DNA of 64,000 nt from Duganella sp. OV510. Lineage in GTDB: Bacteria > Pseudomonadota > Gammaproteobacteria > Burkholderiales > Burkholderiaceae_D. The notes beneath the pieces are model-generated. The model had not been told where the DNA came from, did no database searches, and was given only the letters and a program-made list of their open reading frames with translations. Position numbers and translations under genes: made by a program. Shown piece after piece: positions 8,714 through 17,567 of this stretch; position 1 is the stretch's first letter, and the number at the start of each line of letters is the position of its first letter. The DNA lies in the NCBI RefSeq assembly GCF_900100205.1, contig NZ_FNEQ01000005.1, positions 1-64,000 of the forward strand, written 5' to 3'.

Positions 8714-9649
8714 ATGAAACTTACCGCTCTCCTCGCCGCCCTGGTCATGGCCGGCTCTGCTTCCGCCGCCGCCCCACTGGCCGGCACCAACGCACCGGGT
8801 TTCCACCGTGTGATGCTGGGTGACTTTGAAGTCACCGCCATCAGCGACGGCACCGTCGACCTGCCCTTCGACAAGCTGCTGCACCAATCAGCCGATGTCA
8901 CCAAAAAAGCGCTGGCGCGCAACTATCAGTCGGTGCCGACCGAAGCCTCGGTCAACGCCTTCCTGGTCAACACCGGCGGCAAGCTGATCCTGGTGGACAC
9001 CGGCGCTGGCGGCCTGTTCGGTCCGACGCTGGGCAAGCTGCTGGCCAACATCAAGGCTTCCGGCTACCAGCCGGAGCAGATCGATGAAATCTACCTGACC
9101 CACCTGCACCCGGACCACGTCGGCGGCCTTGCTACCAACAGCCAACTGGTGTTCCCTAACGCCATCGTCCGCGCCGACCAGCGCGATACCGATTTCTGGC
9201 TGAGCCAGGCCAACCTGGACAAGGCACCGGCCGACAGCAAGGGCTTCTTCCAGGGCGCCATCGCCTCGCTGTCGCCATATGCCGCCGCCCAGCACCTCAA
9301 GCCGTTCAAAGGCGACACCGAGCTGGCCCCCGGCGTGCATTCCACCTCCAGCTACGGCCACACGCCGGGCCACACCATCTACACCTTCGAGAGCAAGGGC
9401 AAGAAACTGGTGCTGGTGGGTGACCTGATCCACGTGGCGGCGGTGCAGTTGGAACATCCGGAAGTCACCATCGGCTTCGACAGCGATGCCAAGTCCGCTG
9501 CCGGCGCGCGCGCCAAGGTGTTCCAGGCGGTCGCCAGGGAAGGCGCGCTGGTTGGCGCTGCCCACTTGTCCTTCCCCGGCCTGGGCCATCTGCGCGTCGA
9601 CGGCAAGGGTTACGACTGGCTGCCTGTCACCTACTCGCAACTGCGCTAA
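8714..9649 (+). CDS. Secreted MBL-fold metallo-hydrolase
   Basis: The 311-residue protein has a signal peptide (1-19, GSASAAAP) and the metallo-beta-lactamase metal motif HLHPDH as T-H130-L-H132-P-D134-H135. A third histidine occurs in the later GHTPGHT motif and the aspartate in LVGDLIH. Such enzymes bind two zinc ions and hydrolyse lactones, esters or beta-lactams. The signal peptide places it in the periplasm or outside, and the sequence style fits the broad lactonase/arylsulfatase-like branch, so a beta-lactamase role is not implied. RBS AAGGA precedes the ATG. Probably controlled by the divergent LysR regulator. Substrate unknown. Confidence 0.88.
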   Translation: MKLTALLAALVMAGSASAAAPLAGTNAPGFHRVMLGDFEVTAISDGTVDLPFDKLLHQSADVTKKALARNYQSVPTEASVNAFLVNTGGKLILVDTGAGGLFGPTLGKLLANIKASGYQPEQIDEIYLTHLHPDHVGGLATNSQLVFPNAIVRADQRDTDFWLSQANLDKAPADSKGFFQGAIASLSPYAAAQHLKPFKGDTELAPGVHSTSSYGHTPGHTIYTFESKGKKLVLVGDLIHVAAVQLEHPEVTIGFDSDAKSAAGARAKVFQAVAREGALVGAAHLSFPGLGHLRVDGKGYDWLPVTYSQLR

Positions 9650-9687
9650 GTCAGCAGCACGTCAGCAAATTCTGTAAAATTAGTCGT

Positions 9688-10326
9688 ATGGATATGAGTA
9701 CTTCCCCCCGCCCTATTTCCGTGCTCGTCGTTGACGATCACCCCTTGCTGCGAGCCGGCCTGAGTGAGGCTATCTCCAGCCAGACCGATATGTGCGTGGT
9801 GGGCGAAGCATGTAATGGCCGCGAGGCCGTGGCCGCCTACGGGCAGCTGCGGCCCGATGTCACCATCATGGATATCGCCATGCCGGAACTGGATGGCGTC
9901 GGCGCGCTGCATGAGATCCGCCGCGAGCATCACAATGCGCGCGTGGTCATGCTCACCACCTACAAGGGCGATGCGCAGATCCTGCGCGCCGTGCAAGGCG
10001 GCGCCGCCGGTTTCCTGTTGAAGAGCACCTTGCGCAAGGATTTGCTGGACACGGTGCGCGGCGTGCACATGGGGCAGCGCCGCATCCCGGCGGAGATTGC
10101 GATGGAACTGGCCCAGCACATGGGCCAGGGTCCGTTGAGCACGCGCGAAATGGAAGTGTTGAATCATGCGGCGAGTGGACACTCCAATCGCCGCATCGCC
10201 GAGCGCCTGTCGATTTCCGAGGAAACCGTCAAGGCTCACATGAAGAACGTGCTGGCCAAACTGGCCGCGAACGACCGTACACACGCGGTGACGATCGCCC
10301 TCAAACGCGGGATTATTTCGATTTAA
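9688..10326 (+). CDS. NarL/FixJ-family response regulator
   Basis: The 212-residue regulator has an intact receiver domain with acidic pocket D16-D17, phosphoacceptor D62 (in TIMDIAMPELDG), threonine in MLTTY and lysine in FLLKS. A LuxR-type helix-turn-helix covers about 145-205 (LSTREMEVLNHAASG to EETVKAHMKNVL). No kinase gene is adjacent. It closely resembles the regulator encoded at 16759-17406, so it may share the kinase at 13753. Its stop overlaps the convergent DUF1275 gene by 4 bp. Targets unknown. Confidence 0.9.
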   Translation: MDMSTSPRPISVLVVDDHPLLRAGLSEAISSQTDMCVVGEACNGREAVAAYGQLRPDVTIMDIAMPELDGVGALHEIRREHHNARVVMLTTYKGDAQILRAVQGGAAGFLLKSTLRKDLLDTVRGVHMGQRRIPAEIAMELAQHMGQGPLSTREMEVLNHAASGHSNRRIAERLSISEETVKAHMKNVLAKLAANDRTHAVTIALKRGIISI

Positions 10327-10979
10327 TCCTTGGCCGACGCGGCCAGCCACACCAGCAACACGCATGGCAGCAGCAAGCCATGGAAGCCGGTGTAGATAAA
10401 CGCCACGCCACCCAGCATGCAGCCGGCGGCAAACGCCAGCACCGGCCAGGTCAGCTTGCGGCAACGGGCGATTGCGTCCGGATCGCCACGCATCGAATCC
10501 ACTGCCTCGATCACCAGCGTGGTGACGTTGCCCGTCATGACGGTGGTGGCGGCGGTTTTACCCAGCAACAGCTTGCCGTAGCAGTTTTGCACCGCCATCG
10601 CGCCGGCGCACAGCATGCCGGTCAACAGCGTCAGTGGCGCGGAGGCTTCCACCACCGGCGCCGCATGCCATGCGCACAGCACCGTCACCAGCATCATGAA
10701 CAATTGGAACAGGAAGCTGTTGCGCAGCACCTTGCTGCCGCTGCGCTCCCAGTGCACAATCGCCAGCCGCGCCAGTGCGACAAACAATATGAACACCGGG
10801 AACACCATCAGCTTGATGGCGATCGATTGCGATGGCTCGATCAGCGCACGGCCGATCAAGACGAAGTTGCCTGTTACGTGGGCCGTGAACAGGCCGAATA
10901 GCCCGACAAAGCCCAGCGTGTCGACGTAGCCGGCCAAAAAGCCCAGCGCTACGCCTTGTTTGATATCACCGCGTTCCAT
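10323..10979 (-). CDS. YoaK-family DUF1275 membrane protein
   Basis: The 218-residue protein has about six hydrophobic helices and the DUF1275 hallmarks: GYVDTLGFVGLFG near the N-terminus, FTAHVTGN (about residues 32-39) and the internal ATTVMTGNVT repeat. The function of the family is not established; a transport role is often suggested. It is last in a minus-strand operon and its start overlaps the DoxX stop by 14 bp, so it is probably translationally coupled. Confidence 0.85.
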   Translation of the reverse strand: MERGDIKQGVALGFLAGYVDTLGFVGLFGLFTAHVTGNFVLIGRALIEPSQSIAIKLMVFPVFILFVALARLAIVHWERSGSKVLRNSFLFQLFMMLVTVLCAWHAAPVVEASAPLTLLTGMLCAGAMAVQNCYGKLLLGKTAATTVMTGNVTTLVIEAVDSMRGDPDAIARCRKLTWPVLAFAAGCMLGGVAFIYTGFHGLLLPCVLLVWLAASAKD

Positions 10980-11394
10980 TACTACCTTTCTGCAAATCGA
11001 GCCAGGCCACCAGCAGGAAGGCGCCGGTCAGGCCCAGGTGCTCAAAAAAACTGTTTGCCGCCATGAAGCGCTCCTGGCCGCCCATCTCCCAGAACCGGTT
11101 GGCGACGAAGGTGGCCATCAGCGTGAACACACCGAGGAAACCCGCGCCCAGCCAGCGGTAATAGCCGGTGAGAATGGCGGCCGAGGCGCCCAGCTCCAAC
11201 ACGATTACCAGCGCCGCCAACGGCGCCGCCGGCGCCAGGCCGAAGTGCTGCATCTCGGCGATGGCCGAACTGAAGTCGGTCAGCTTGTTGATGCCGCCCT
11301 GAAGATAGGCGGCGCACAGCAGCAACAGGCATACCCGGCCTATCCACGGCGAGCGCAGCGCCGTGGACGACGTCGCAACATAGGCGGCGCGCAT
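10966..11394 (-). CDS. DoxX-like family membrane protein
   Basis: The 142-residue protein has four membrane helices (for example WIGRVCLLLLCAAYL and PLAALVIVLELGASAAIL) and the DoxX-like pattern of GGINKLTDF after helix 1 and GYYRWLGA between helices 2 and 3. DoxX-like proteins are linked to oxidoreductase or redox-stress complexes, but no reaction is shown here. The ATG at 11394 overlaps the amidohydrolase stop (TGATG). An in-frame ATG at 11469 would add 25 residues inside the amidohydrolase gene and is less likely. Confidence 0.82.
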   Translation of the reverse strand: MRAAYVATSSTALRSPWIGRVCLLLLCAAYLQGGINKLTDFSSAIAEMQHFGLAPAAPLAALVIVLELGASAAILTGYYRWLGAGFLGVFTLMATFVANRFWEMGGQERFMAANSFFEHLGLTGAFLLVAWLDLQKGSNGTR

Positions 11395-13322
11395 CACACT
11401 GCCCAGCAGGCGCAACCCAGCGCGCCCCAGAAGCTCTTCAGGTCCGATACCGGCGCCTTGCTGCCCCACGAGTTGGCGTGCTGGTGGCCGTGCACATTGC
11501 AGTTGTTGGCGCAGCCGCAGGCGGCAGCCTGCTGTTCGCGTTCGCGTTTCTGCTTCAACTGGCGCTGTTCCAGTTCCTTCAGCGCGGCGCGGCTGGTGCC
11601 CTGCTTCTCACCCCAGCCAGCGTAGCCGCCGAAACGGCGCACCGGCGACCAGTCCGGCATGGCCGGCGGTGGTGGCAGGTCGTGGCTGGCGAAGGGGCCG
11701 GCCGCGTAGACGATCTTGCCGCCCACCAGCGTCAGCTCGGATGTCAGGTCCCAAATTTCGCTTTCGGCGCAGGCGTAGAAGTCCTTGTCCGGCACGATCA
11801 TGTCGGCCAACTGGCCCACTTCGATGCGGCCTTTCTTGCCTTCCTCGTTGGAGAACCAGGTGGTGTTTTCGGTCCACATGCGCAGTGCCTGTTCGCGGTC
11901 CAGGCAATTCGCGCGCGGGTACAGCTGCGCGCCGCTGACGGTTTTACCGGTAATCATCCAGGCCAGCGATACCCACGGGTTGTACGAAGCGACGCGGGTG
12001 GCGTCGGTGCCGGCCGAGGTTTTCACGCCCGCCTCCAGGATCTTCTTGATCGGCGGCGTGGCTTCGGCAGCGCCGTGGCCGTAACGCTCGATGAAGTATT
12101 CACCCTGGTAGGCCATGCGGTGCTGCACGGCGATACCGCCGCCCAGCGCGGCGATGCGGTCGATCGACTGGTCGGAAATGGTTTCGGCATGGTCGAAGAA
12201 CCAGTTCAAGCCTTGCAGCGGGATATCCTGGTTGACGCGCTCGAACACATCCAGCGCGCGGCTGATGGTTTCGTCGTAGGTGGCATGCATGCGCCATGGC
12301 CAGCGGTTCTGCGCCAGCACGCGCACCACGCCTTCCAGGTCGTCTTCCATATTTGGCGGCATGTCTGGACGCGGCTCACGGAAGTCTTCGAAGTCGGCCG
12401 CCGAGAAGGTCAACATTTCGCCGGCGCCGTTGTGGCGGAAGTAGTCGTCGCCCTGCTGGTACTTGACGCTTTGCGTCCAGTTCAGGAAGTCTTCTTTTTC
12501 CTGCTTCGGTTTTTGCGTGAACAGGTTGTAGGCCAGGCGCACAGTCAGCTGTTTTTCGTCCGACAGCTGCTGGATCACCTGGTAGTCTTCCGGATAATTC
12601 TGGAAGCCGCCACCGGCGTCGATCACGCCGGTGATACCCAGGCGATTGAGTTCCCGCATGAAGTGGCGGGTCGAGTTGACCTGGTATTCCAGCGGCAGTT
12701 TCGGGCCTTTCGCCAGCGTCGAGTACAAGATGGCCGCATTCGGCTTGGCCAGCAGCAGGCCGGTCGGGTTGCCCGAACCATCGCGCAGGATCTGGCCGCC
12801 CGGCGGCTCCGGCGTGTCCTTGGTGTAGCCGACGGCGCGCAGCGCGGCGCCGTTCAGCAGCGCGCGGTCGTACAGGTGCAAGATGAACACCGGCGTATCA
12901 GGCGCCACCGCGTTCAGTTCCTCGATGGTCGGCAGGCGCTTCTCGGCAAACTGGTGTTCGGTGAAGCCGCCCACCACGCGCACCCATTGCGGCGCCGGCG
13001 TGATGGCGACTTGCGCCTTCAGCATGGCCATGGCGTCGGCCAGCGAGCGCACGCCGTCCCAGCGCAGCTCCAGGTTGAAATTCAGGCCGCCACGGATGAT
13101 GTGGCAGTGGTTGTCGATCAGGCCTGGCAGCACGCGCTTGCCGTGCAGGTCGACGATTTTGGTATTCGGGCCAGCCAGCGCCATCACCTCGTTGGCGCGG
13201 CCAACGGCGATGAACTTGCCGTCCTTGATGGCCACCGCTTCGGCGGTCGGGTTGCTGCGGTCCAGCGTGGTGAACAGGCCGCGGTGCAGGATCAGGTCTG
13301 GCGTTTGGGTTGCTTGCGTCAT
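11394..13322 (-). CDS. Amidohydrolase (YtcJ-like, family 3) with Cys/His-rich tail
   Basis: The 642-residue metal-dependent hydrolase has the amidohydrolase start VLPGLIDNHCHI (metal-binding H-x-H, about residues 70-75), later metal and catalytic residues including HATYDET, NWFFDHAET and the SAGTDAT motif, and a composite beta-sandwich at both ends. YtcJ-like enzymes act on N-acyl or cyclic amide bonds; the substrate is unknown. There is no signal peptide. The last 43 residues are unusual: C602, C604 and C608, then H611, H613 and H615, then C637 and C639, after a charged Lys/Arg/Gln helix. That tail looks like an added metal- or redox-binding module. The gene abuts XapX upstream and overlaps DoxX downstream. 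Confidence 0.87.
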   Translation of the reverse strand: MTQATQTPDLILHRGLFTTLDRSNPTAEAVAIKDGKFIAVGRANEVMALAGPNTKIVDLHGKRVLPGLIDNHCHIIRGGLNFNLELRWDGVRSLADAMAMLKAQVAITPAPQWVRVVGGFTEHQFAEKRLPTIEELNAVAPDTPVFILHLYDRALLNGAALRAVGYTKDTPEPPGGQILRDGSGNPTGLLLAKPNAAILYSTLAKGPKLPLEYQVNSTRHFMRELNRLGITGVIDAGGGFQNYPEDYQVIQQLSDEKQLTVRLAYNLFTQKPKQEKEDFLNWTQSVKYQQGDDYFRHNGAGEMLTFSAADFEDFREPRPDMPPNMEDDLEGVVRVLAQNRWPWRMHATYDETISRALDVFERVNQDIPLQGLNWFFDHAETISDQSIDRIAALGGGIAVQHRMAYQGEYFIERYGHGAAEATPPIKKILEAGVKTSAGTDATRVASYNPWVSLAWMITGKTVSGAQLYPRANCLDREQALRMWTENTTWFSNEEGKKGRIEVGQLADMIVPDKDFYACAESEIWDLTSELTLVGGKIVYAAGPFASHDLPPPPAMPDWSPVRRFGGYAGWGEKQGTSRAALKELEQRQLKQKREREQQAAACGCANNCNVHGHQHANSWGSKAPVSDLKSFWGALGCACWAV

Positions 13323-13586
13323 TTAGGTGCTCCGTGTGTCATCGGTTTTTTGTGCGCCTGGCAGTTGGCCAAAGCAATGCGGCTTGACGTGGTCTTCGAT
13401 CCACGAGACTTTCGGCGCGTCTGGCTGCCACAGTTGGCGCAACAGCGGCGGCAGCTGTTCGCCGACCAGCATGCCAAGCAGGCCAACCAGTGCAATCACC
13501 GGTGGTGCTGGCGAACGGACGTTGAGGAAACCGTAGATCAAGCCTACAAGCAGGCCGACGGCAATCGATACGATATACATTTTCAT
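13323..13586 (-). CDS. XapX domain membrane protein
   Basis: The 87-residue protein has two membrane helices (about 4-21 and 29-45) with the XapX pattern GLLVGLIYGFLNVRSPAPP, GLLGMLVGEQ. XapX proteins are small membrane proteins of unknown function, often encoded beside YtcJ-like amidohydrolases and DoxX proteins, as here. The C-terminal cytoplasmic tail contains DHVKPHCFG. It is the first gene of the minus-strand operon; its TAA directly touches the amidohydrolase ATG. Confidence 0.8.
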   Translation of the reverse strand: MKMYIVSIAVGLLVGLIYGFLNVRSPAPPVIALVGLLGMLVGEQLPPLLRQLWQPDAPKVSWIEDHVKPHCFGQLPGAQKTDDTRST

Positions 13587-13663
13587 GATTTAGCGTGACT
13601 CCAGTAAGTAGTTAAATCGTGCGCATAGTGTAGTGATAGCTACCATTTCCCACATCCCCGGTA

Positions 13664-13700
13664 TTGATCGATACTTGCCCCCTCTTTTGGGGGGGATCAA
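13664..13700. promoter_or_regulatory. GC-rich dyad in the XapX/kinase divergent spacer
   Basis: TTGATC (13664-13669) pairs with GATCAA (13695-13700), and inside them CCCCC (13678-13682) pairs with a GGGGG run from 13689, leaving a CT-rich loop. There is no T-run, so it is more likely an operator or RNA hairpin near the kinase promoter than a terminator. It could serve either divergent transcript. Confidence 0.4.
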
Positions 13701-13752
13701 CTTGCGCATCAATAGGTGCTAAAATGACCACGTTCCCTCTACAGCCCGGATT

Positions 13753-16700
13753 ATGACGACAGCACGCGCATTCCTGCTCCTGCATGCCGCCGCCGCTGCA
13801 TTGTGCGGCGTGCTGTGTCTCGCCCCTGCGCAGGCGCAGCAACCCGCCGCGCGGCTGCTTGACCAGTTCACCCACACCGCCTGGGGCGCGCTGGATAGCG
13901 CACCGGTCGATATCCTCAGCATCACGCAGACCAGCGATGGCTGGCTGTGGATGGCGGCCGGCACCGGCTTGTACCGCTTCGACGGCATGCGCTATGAGCG
14001 CATGGACAGCGTCCAAGGCCACGCCCTGCTGTCCTCCAATGTCCGCACGCTATATGCGCCACCGGAAGGCGGCTTGTGGGTCGGCTACCGCATGGGCGGC
14101 GGTATCAGCCACTTCCACCGTGGCCAGGTACGCCACTACGCCGCCGGTCAGGGCCTGCCGGCGGGCGCCATCACCAGCATTACCCGCGCGCCGGACGGCG
14201 TGTTATGGATTGCCGCACGCGACGGCCTGGCAAGGCTGGAAGGCCAGCGCTTTGTGACAGTCGGCGCCGACGAAGGGCTGCCCCCACGGCGCGCGCGCCA
14301 GGTGCTGTTCGATAAAAGCGGCCGCCAGTGGGCGGCCATGCAGGGCGGTATCTATAGCCGGGCCGACACCCGCTCGCCGTTCCGCCCCGCCTGGCCGCGC
14401 GGGGACCTGAGCGGTATCGCGCTGGCGCCGGACGGCACGCTGTGGGCGTCGGACGTCGACAGCTATTACCGGGTGCAAGCCGAAGCCCCGTCCGGTGAAG
14501 CCGCCGCCAGGCCGGCGCTGCTCGGCACCAATATGTATTTCGACCGCGACGGCAATCAGTGGCTGTTCCGCGCTGGCGGCCTGGAACGACGCGCAGCCGG
14601 CAGCAAGGGCCCGTTGCTGCCGCAGGACCTGAACGGCGGCCTGCCGCAAAGCTTTTTCCAGGACCGCGAGGGCAATGTGTGGATCGGCACCTCGGCGGGC
14701 CTGAACCGCTTCCGCCGCAACCGTCTGCTGACGCTGCCGCTGAACACCACCTTCAACCACCCAGCCATCGCCGCCGCCAACGGCGACGGCGTCTGGGCCG
14801 GCGACCGCCTGGGCGCGTTGCACGTGCTGGGCCCTGAGGGCGAGCGGCGCAACGTGCTGTCCGGCCGCATCTCGGCGCTGTACCGCGATCCGGCCGGCGT
14901 GCTGTGGGCCGGCAATGGCGAGGAAGTCTGGAGTGTGGATGGCGACCGCGTGGAACGCCATCCGCTGCCGCCTGAAGCGCAAAGCTATGAGGTGCAGGCG
15001 ATGAGCCGCGCGGCCGGCGGCGGCCTGTGGGTCTCCATCGTCAAGGAAGGCTTGTATTTGTTGAAGGACGGCGCCTGGCAGCGCCAGCCGGCGTTGCAAC
15101 TGGCGGCGCCAGAAAGCGCCGACCAGTTCCCCACCAGCCTGGCCGAAGGCGCGGACGGTGCGCTGTGGGCAGCTTACATCCGCAACCACATCGCCCGCAT
15201 GGATCACGGCCAGGTCACCATCTACGGCACTGATCAGGGACTGGAGCTGGGCAATGTGTTGACCTTGTACCGCAGCGGCACACAGCTGTGGGCTGGCGGT
15301 GAGCGCGGCGTGGCGTGGTTTGACGGCCGTCGTTTCCTGCCGCTGCATGGACGCAAGGGCGAAATCTTCCGCGGCGTATCCGGCATCGCCCGCACAGCGG
15401 CAGGCGATCTGTGGCTGTTCGGCACCGAGGGACTGACGCGCATCAGCGTGGAGCAGCTGCGGCTCGCCATGGCCACGCCAGGCTACGAAGTCGATTACGA
15501 ACGATTCGACGCCCACGACGGCTTACTGGGCGCGGCCTCGCAGCTGCGGCCCATGCCTTCGCTGGTGCTGGCCGACGACGGCCTGCTGTGGATGGCGACC
15601 GCCAACCGCATCAACTGGATCAATCCCACGCAGATTACCCGCAATGCGGTGCCGCCGGCGGTGCTGGTGCAGGATCTGGTGGTGGGCGAGCAGCACTACA
15701 GTCCCCTGGCTGGCCTGAGGCTGCCGAAGTCCACCAACAACCTGCGCATCGACTACACCGCGTTGAGCCTGAGCGTGCCGGAGCGCGTGCGCTTCCGCTA
15801 CCGGCTCGATGGCGTCGACCGCGACTGGCAAGACCCCGGCGCGCGCCGCCAGGCCTTCTACACCAATCTGGAACCGGGCGAATACCGCTTCCGCGTACTG
15901 GCAGCCAACGAGGATGGTGTCTGGACGCCGCAGGAAACCACGCTGACCTTCCACATCCCGCCGACCTTCATCGAAACCATCTGGTTCAAGTTGCTGTGCG
16001 CGCTGGCGACCGGATTGCTGCTGTGGTGTGCCTACCGCCTGCGGCTGCGCCACGTCACCCGTCAACTGCGCAGGCGCCTGGAAGACCGCGCCGATGAACG
16101 CGAGCGCATCGCCCGAACGCTGCACGACACCTTCCTGCAAAGCGTGCAAGGCCTGATGCTGCGCGTGCAGACGCTGTTGCGGCGCTTGCCGCCGGATGGC
16201 GACGCCTACCAGCTGGTGGAAAAGATCCTCAACCAGGCCGACCTGGTGATCGCCGAGGGCCGCAATCAGGTGCGCGGCCTGCGCAGCGTGCAGACGCATC
16301 ACAACGACCTGCCGCATATGTTCGGCGAGCTGGGACAGGAGCTGCGCGAGGATCACGCGGCCGACTTCGCGCTGATCGTCACCGGCCAGCAAACCGCCCT
16401 GACCGACGAGGGACGCGAGCACTTGTATCACATCGGCCGCGAAGCGCTGTTGAACGCCTTCCGCCACGCCGGCGCCAAGCGCATCGAACTGGAACTGGGC
16501 TATGCGGTCAGCAGCTTCACGCTGCGCGTGCGCGACGATGGACGCGGCATCGGCGAACAGGTGCTGGCGACCGGCGAACGTCCGGGCCATTGGGGCTTGC
16601 TGGGGATGCGTGAACGCGCGCTGAAGATCAGCGCCGCGCTGGATTTGTGGTGCCGGCCCGGCATGGGCACGGTGGTGCAGGTATGCGCGCCGGGTGCGGC

Positions 16701-16758
16701 AGTCTACCAGCGCAAGCCAGGCACGCTGCGGCGCTGGCTGCTGCGCGAGGCGGCGTAG
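13753..16758 (+). CDS. Two-component sensor histidine kinase with periplasmic beta-propeller
   Basis: The 1001-residue kinase has a signal peptide (about 1-26). A long periplasmic region of repeated propeller blades follows (about 35-620, with repeated DGxLWxA/GLxRF units such as SDGWLWMAAGTGLYRF and EGNVWIGTSAGLNRF). Then come a Y_Y_Y Ig-like domain (about 655-735, VRFRYRLDGVDRDW), one membrane helix (about 748-765), a HisKA_3 dimerisation helix with phosphoacceptor H791 (RIARTLHDTF) and an HATPase domain (N box EALLNAFRHA, G box DDGRGIG and GLLGMRERA). The periplasmic propeller suggests sensing of a sugar or polymer, by analogy with hybrid systems for glycan use. It is not a hybrid: no receiver is fused. 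The convergent NarL regulator at 16759 abuts its stop. Confidence 0.92.
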   Translation: MTTARAFLLLHAAAAALCGVLCLAPAQAQQPAARLLDQFTHTAWGALDSAPVDILSITQTSDGWLWMAAGTGLYRFDGMRYERMDSVQGHALLSSNVRTLYAPPEGGLWVGYRMGGGISHFHRGQVRHYAAGQGLPAGAITSITRAPDGVLWIAARDGLARLEGQRFVTVGADEGLPPRRARQVLFDKSGRQWAAMQGGIYSRADTRSPFRPAWPRGDLSGIALAPDGTLWASDVDSYYRVQAEAPSGEAAARPALLGTNMYFDRDGNQWLFRAGGLERRAAGSKGPLLPQDLNGGLPQSFFQDREGNVWIGTSAGLNRFRRNRLLTLPLNTTFNHPAIAAANGDGVWAGDRLGALHVLGPEGERRNVLSGRISALYRDPAGVLWAGNGEEVWSVDGDRVERHPLPPEAQSYEVQAMSRAAGGGLWVSIVKEGLYLLKDGAWQRQPALQLAAPESADQFPTSLAEGADGALWAAYIRNHIARMDHGQVTIYGTDQGLELGNVLTLYRSGTQLWAGGERGVAWFDGRRFLPLHGRKGEIFRGVSGIARTAAGDLWLFGTEGLTRISVEQLRLAMATPGYEVDYERFDAHDGLLGAASQLRPMPSLVLADDGLLWMATANRINWINPTQITRNAVPPAVLVQDLVVGEQHYSPLAGLRLPKSTNNLRIDYTALSLSVPERVRFRYRLDGVDRDWQDPGARRQAFYTNLEPGEYRFRVLAANEDGVWTPQETTLTFHIPPTFIETIWFKLLCALATGLLLWCAYRLRLRHVTRQLRRRLEDRADERERIARTLHDTFLQSVQGLMLRVQTLLRRLPPDGDAYQLVEKILNQADLVIAEGRNQVRGLRSVQTHHNDLPHMFGELGQELREDHAADFALIVTGQQTALTDEGREHLYHIGREALLNAFRHAGAKRIELELGYAVSSFTLRVRDDGRGIGEQVLATGERPGHWGLLGMRERALKISAALDLWCRPGMGTVVQVCAPGAAVYQRKPGTLRRWLLREAA

Positions 16759-17406
16759 TTACTGCATCAAGCCGCACGAATGCAGGTCGAGGATGCCGCG
16801 TTCAATCGCCAGTGTGACCGCGTGCGTGCGGTCGCTGGCATTCAGCTTGGCCAGGATGCTCTTCATGTGCACCTTGACCGTTTCTTCGGAAATCACCAGG
16901 TGCATGCCGATGCGCTTGTTGCTCTGGCCACCGGCCACCAGCTGCAGCACCTCCACTTCGCGCTTGCTCAACGCACCTTCATGCCAATGTTCGGCGATAC
17001 CACTGGCCACCGCTGGCGGGATGCTGCGCCGTCCCTCATGCACGCAGCGGATGGTCGCCAGCAGCTCCTTGCGCAGCATGCTCTTTAACAGGTAGCCGGA
17101 CGCGCCGGCGGCGATCGCGCGCTGCGCCAGCACGTCGCCCTCGTAGGTGGTCAGCACCACGATGCGGGCGTTGGGGAACTCCTTGCGGATGGCGAGCGTG
17201 GCGTCGATGCCGTTCATGTCGGGCATCTGGATATCCATCAGCGTGACATCGGGCTTCAGCCGGCGGTAAGCGTCCACCGCCTGCACGCCGTTGGTGGCTT
17301 CCTCCACCAGCAGCATGTCTTCTTCGTCAGCGATGACGCTGGCGATCCCCTCGCGGAACATTGGATGGTCATCCACGCTCAGGATGGTGATAGGCGGGGG
17401 ATTCAT
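16759..17406 (-). CDS. NarL/FixJ-family response regulator paired with the propeller kinase
   Basis: The 215-residue protein has an intact receiver (D12-D13, phosphoacceptor D58 in TLMDIQMPDMNG, VLTTY, YLLKS) and a LuxR-type DNA-binding domain (about 145-205). The kinase at 13753 is its likely partner because the two genes touch at their stop codons, although they converge. The ATG at 17406 has a GAG seven bases upstream; the ATG at 17412 is also possible. The open frame further upstream to 17517 lacks family similarity. It resembles the regulator at 9688 through both domains. Confidence 0.9.
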   Translation of the reverse strand: MNPPPITILSVDDHPMFREGIASVIADEEDMLLVEEATNGVQAVDAYRRLKPDVTLMDIQMPDMNGIDATLAIRKEFPNARIVVLTTYEGDVLAQRAIAAGASGYLLKSMLRKELLATIRCVHEGRRSIPPAVASGIAEHWHEGALSKREVEVLQLVAGGQSNKRIGMHLVISEETVKVHMKSILAKLNASDRTHAVTLAIERGILDLHSCGLMQ

Positions 17407-17471
17407 GGGCATCTCGTGATTAAAATTCGGGCATCTAGCGCCAGCATGACACATGTGCAAGCTTTTGCCTA

Positions 17472-17510
17472 TACCTCCATCTGGGTAGGAAGCCCCTCCC
17501 GGATCGGGGC
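17472..17510. promoter_or_regulatory. Paired dyads between divergent NarL regulators
   Basis: TACC-N8-GGTA (17472-17487) resembles an inverted pair of NarL-type TACC half-sites. It is followed by GCCCC-N9-GGGGC (17492-17510). Both lie in the spacer between the minus-strand regulator at 17406 and the plus-strand regulator at 17568, where an autoregulatory site would be expected. Low to moderate certainty; the arms are only 4-5 bp. Confidence 0.35.
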
Positions 17511-17567
17511 GTGGCAAAAACGACAGGAGGGCTTAATCTTCAACACATTCATACAAGGGAGAGTGAC

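Noticed and set aside
8714..9649. Metallo-beta-lactamase resistance gene
   Set aside because: HxHxDH is shared by the whole MBL superfamily; length and context do not point to a carbapenemase.
11478..13598. 706-codon plus-strand frame opposite the amidohydrolase
   Set aside because: Antisense shadow; the minus-strand frame has clear amidohydrolase motifs and coupled neighbours.
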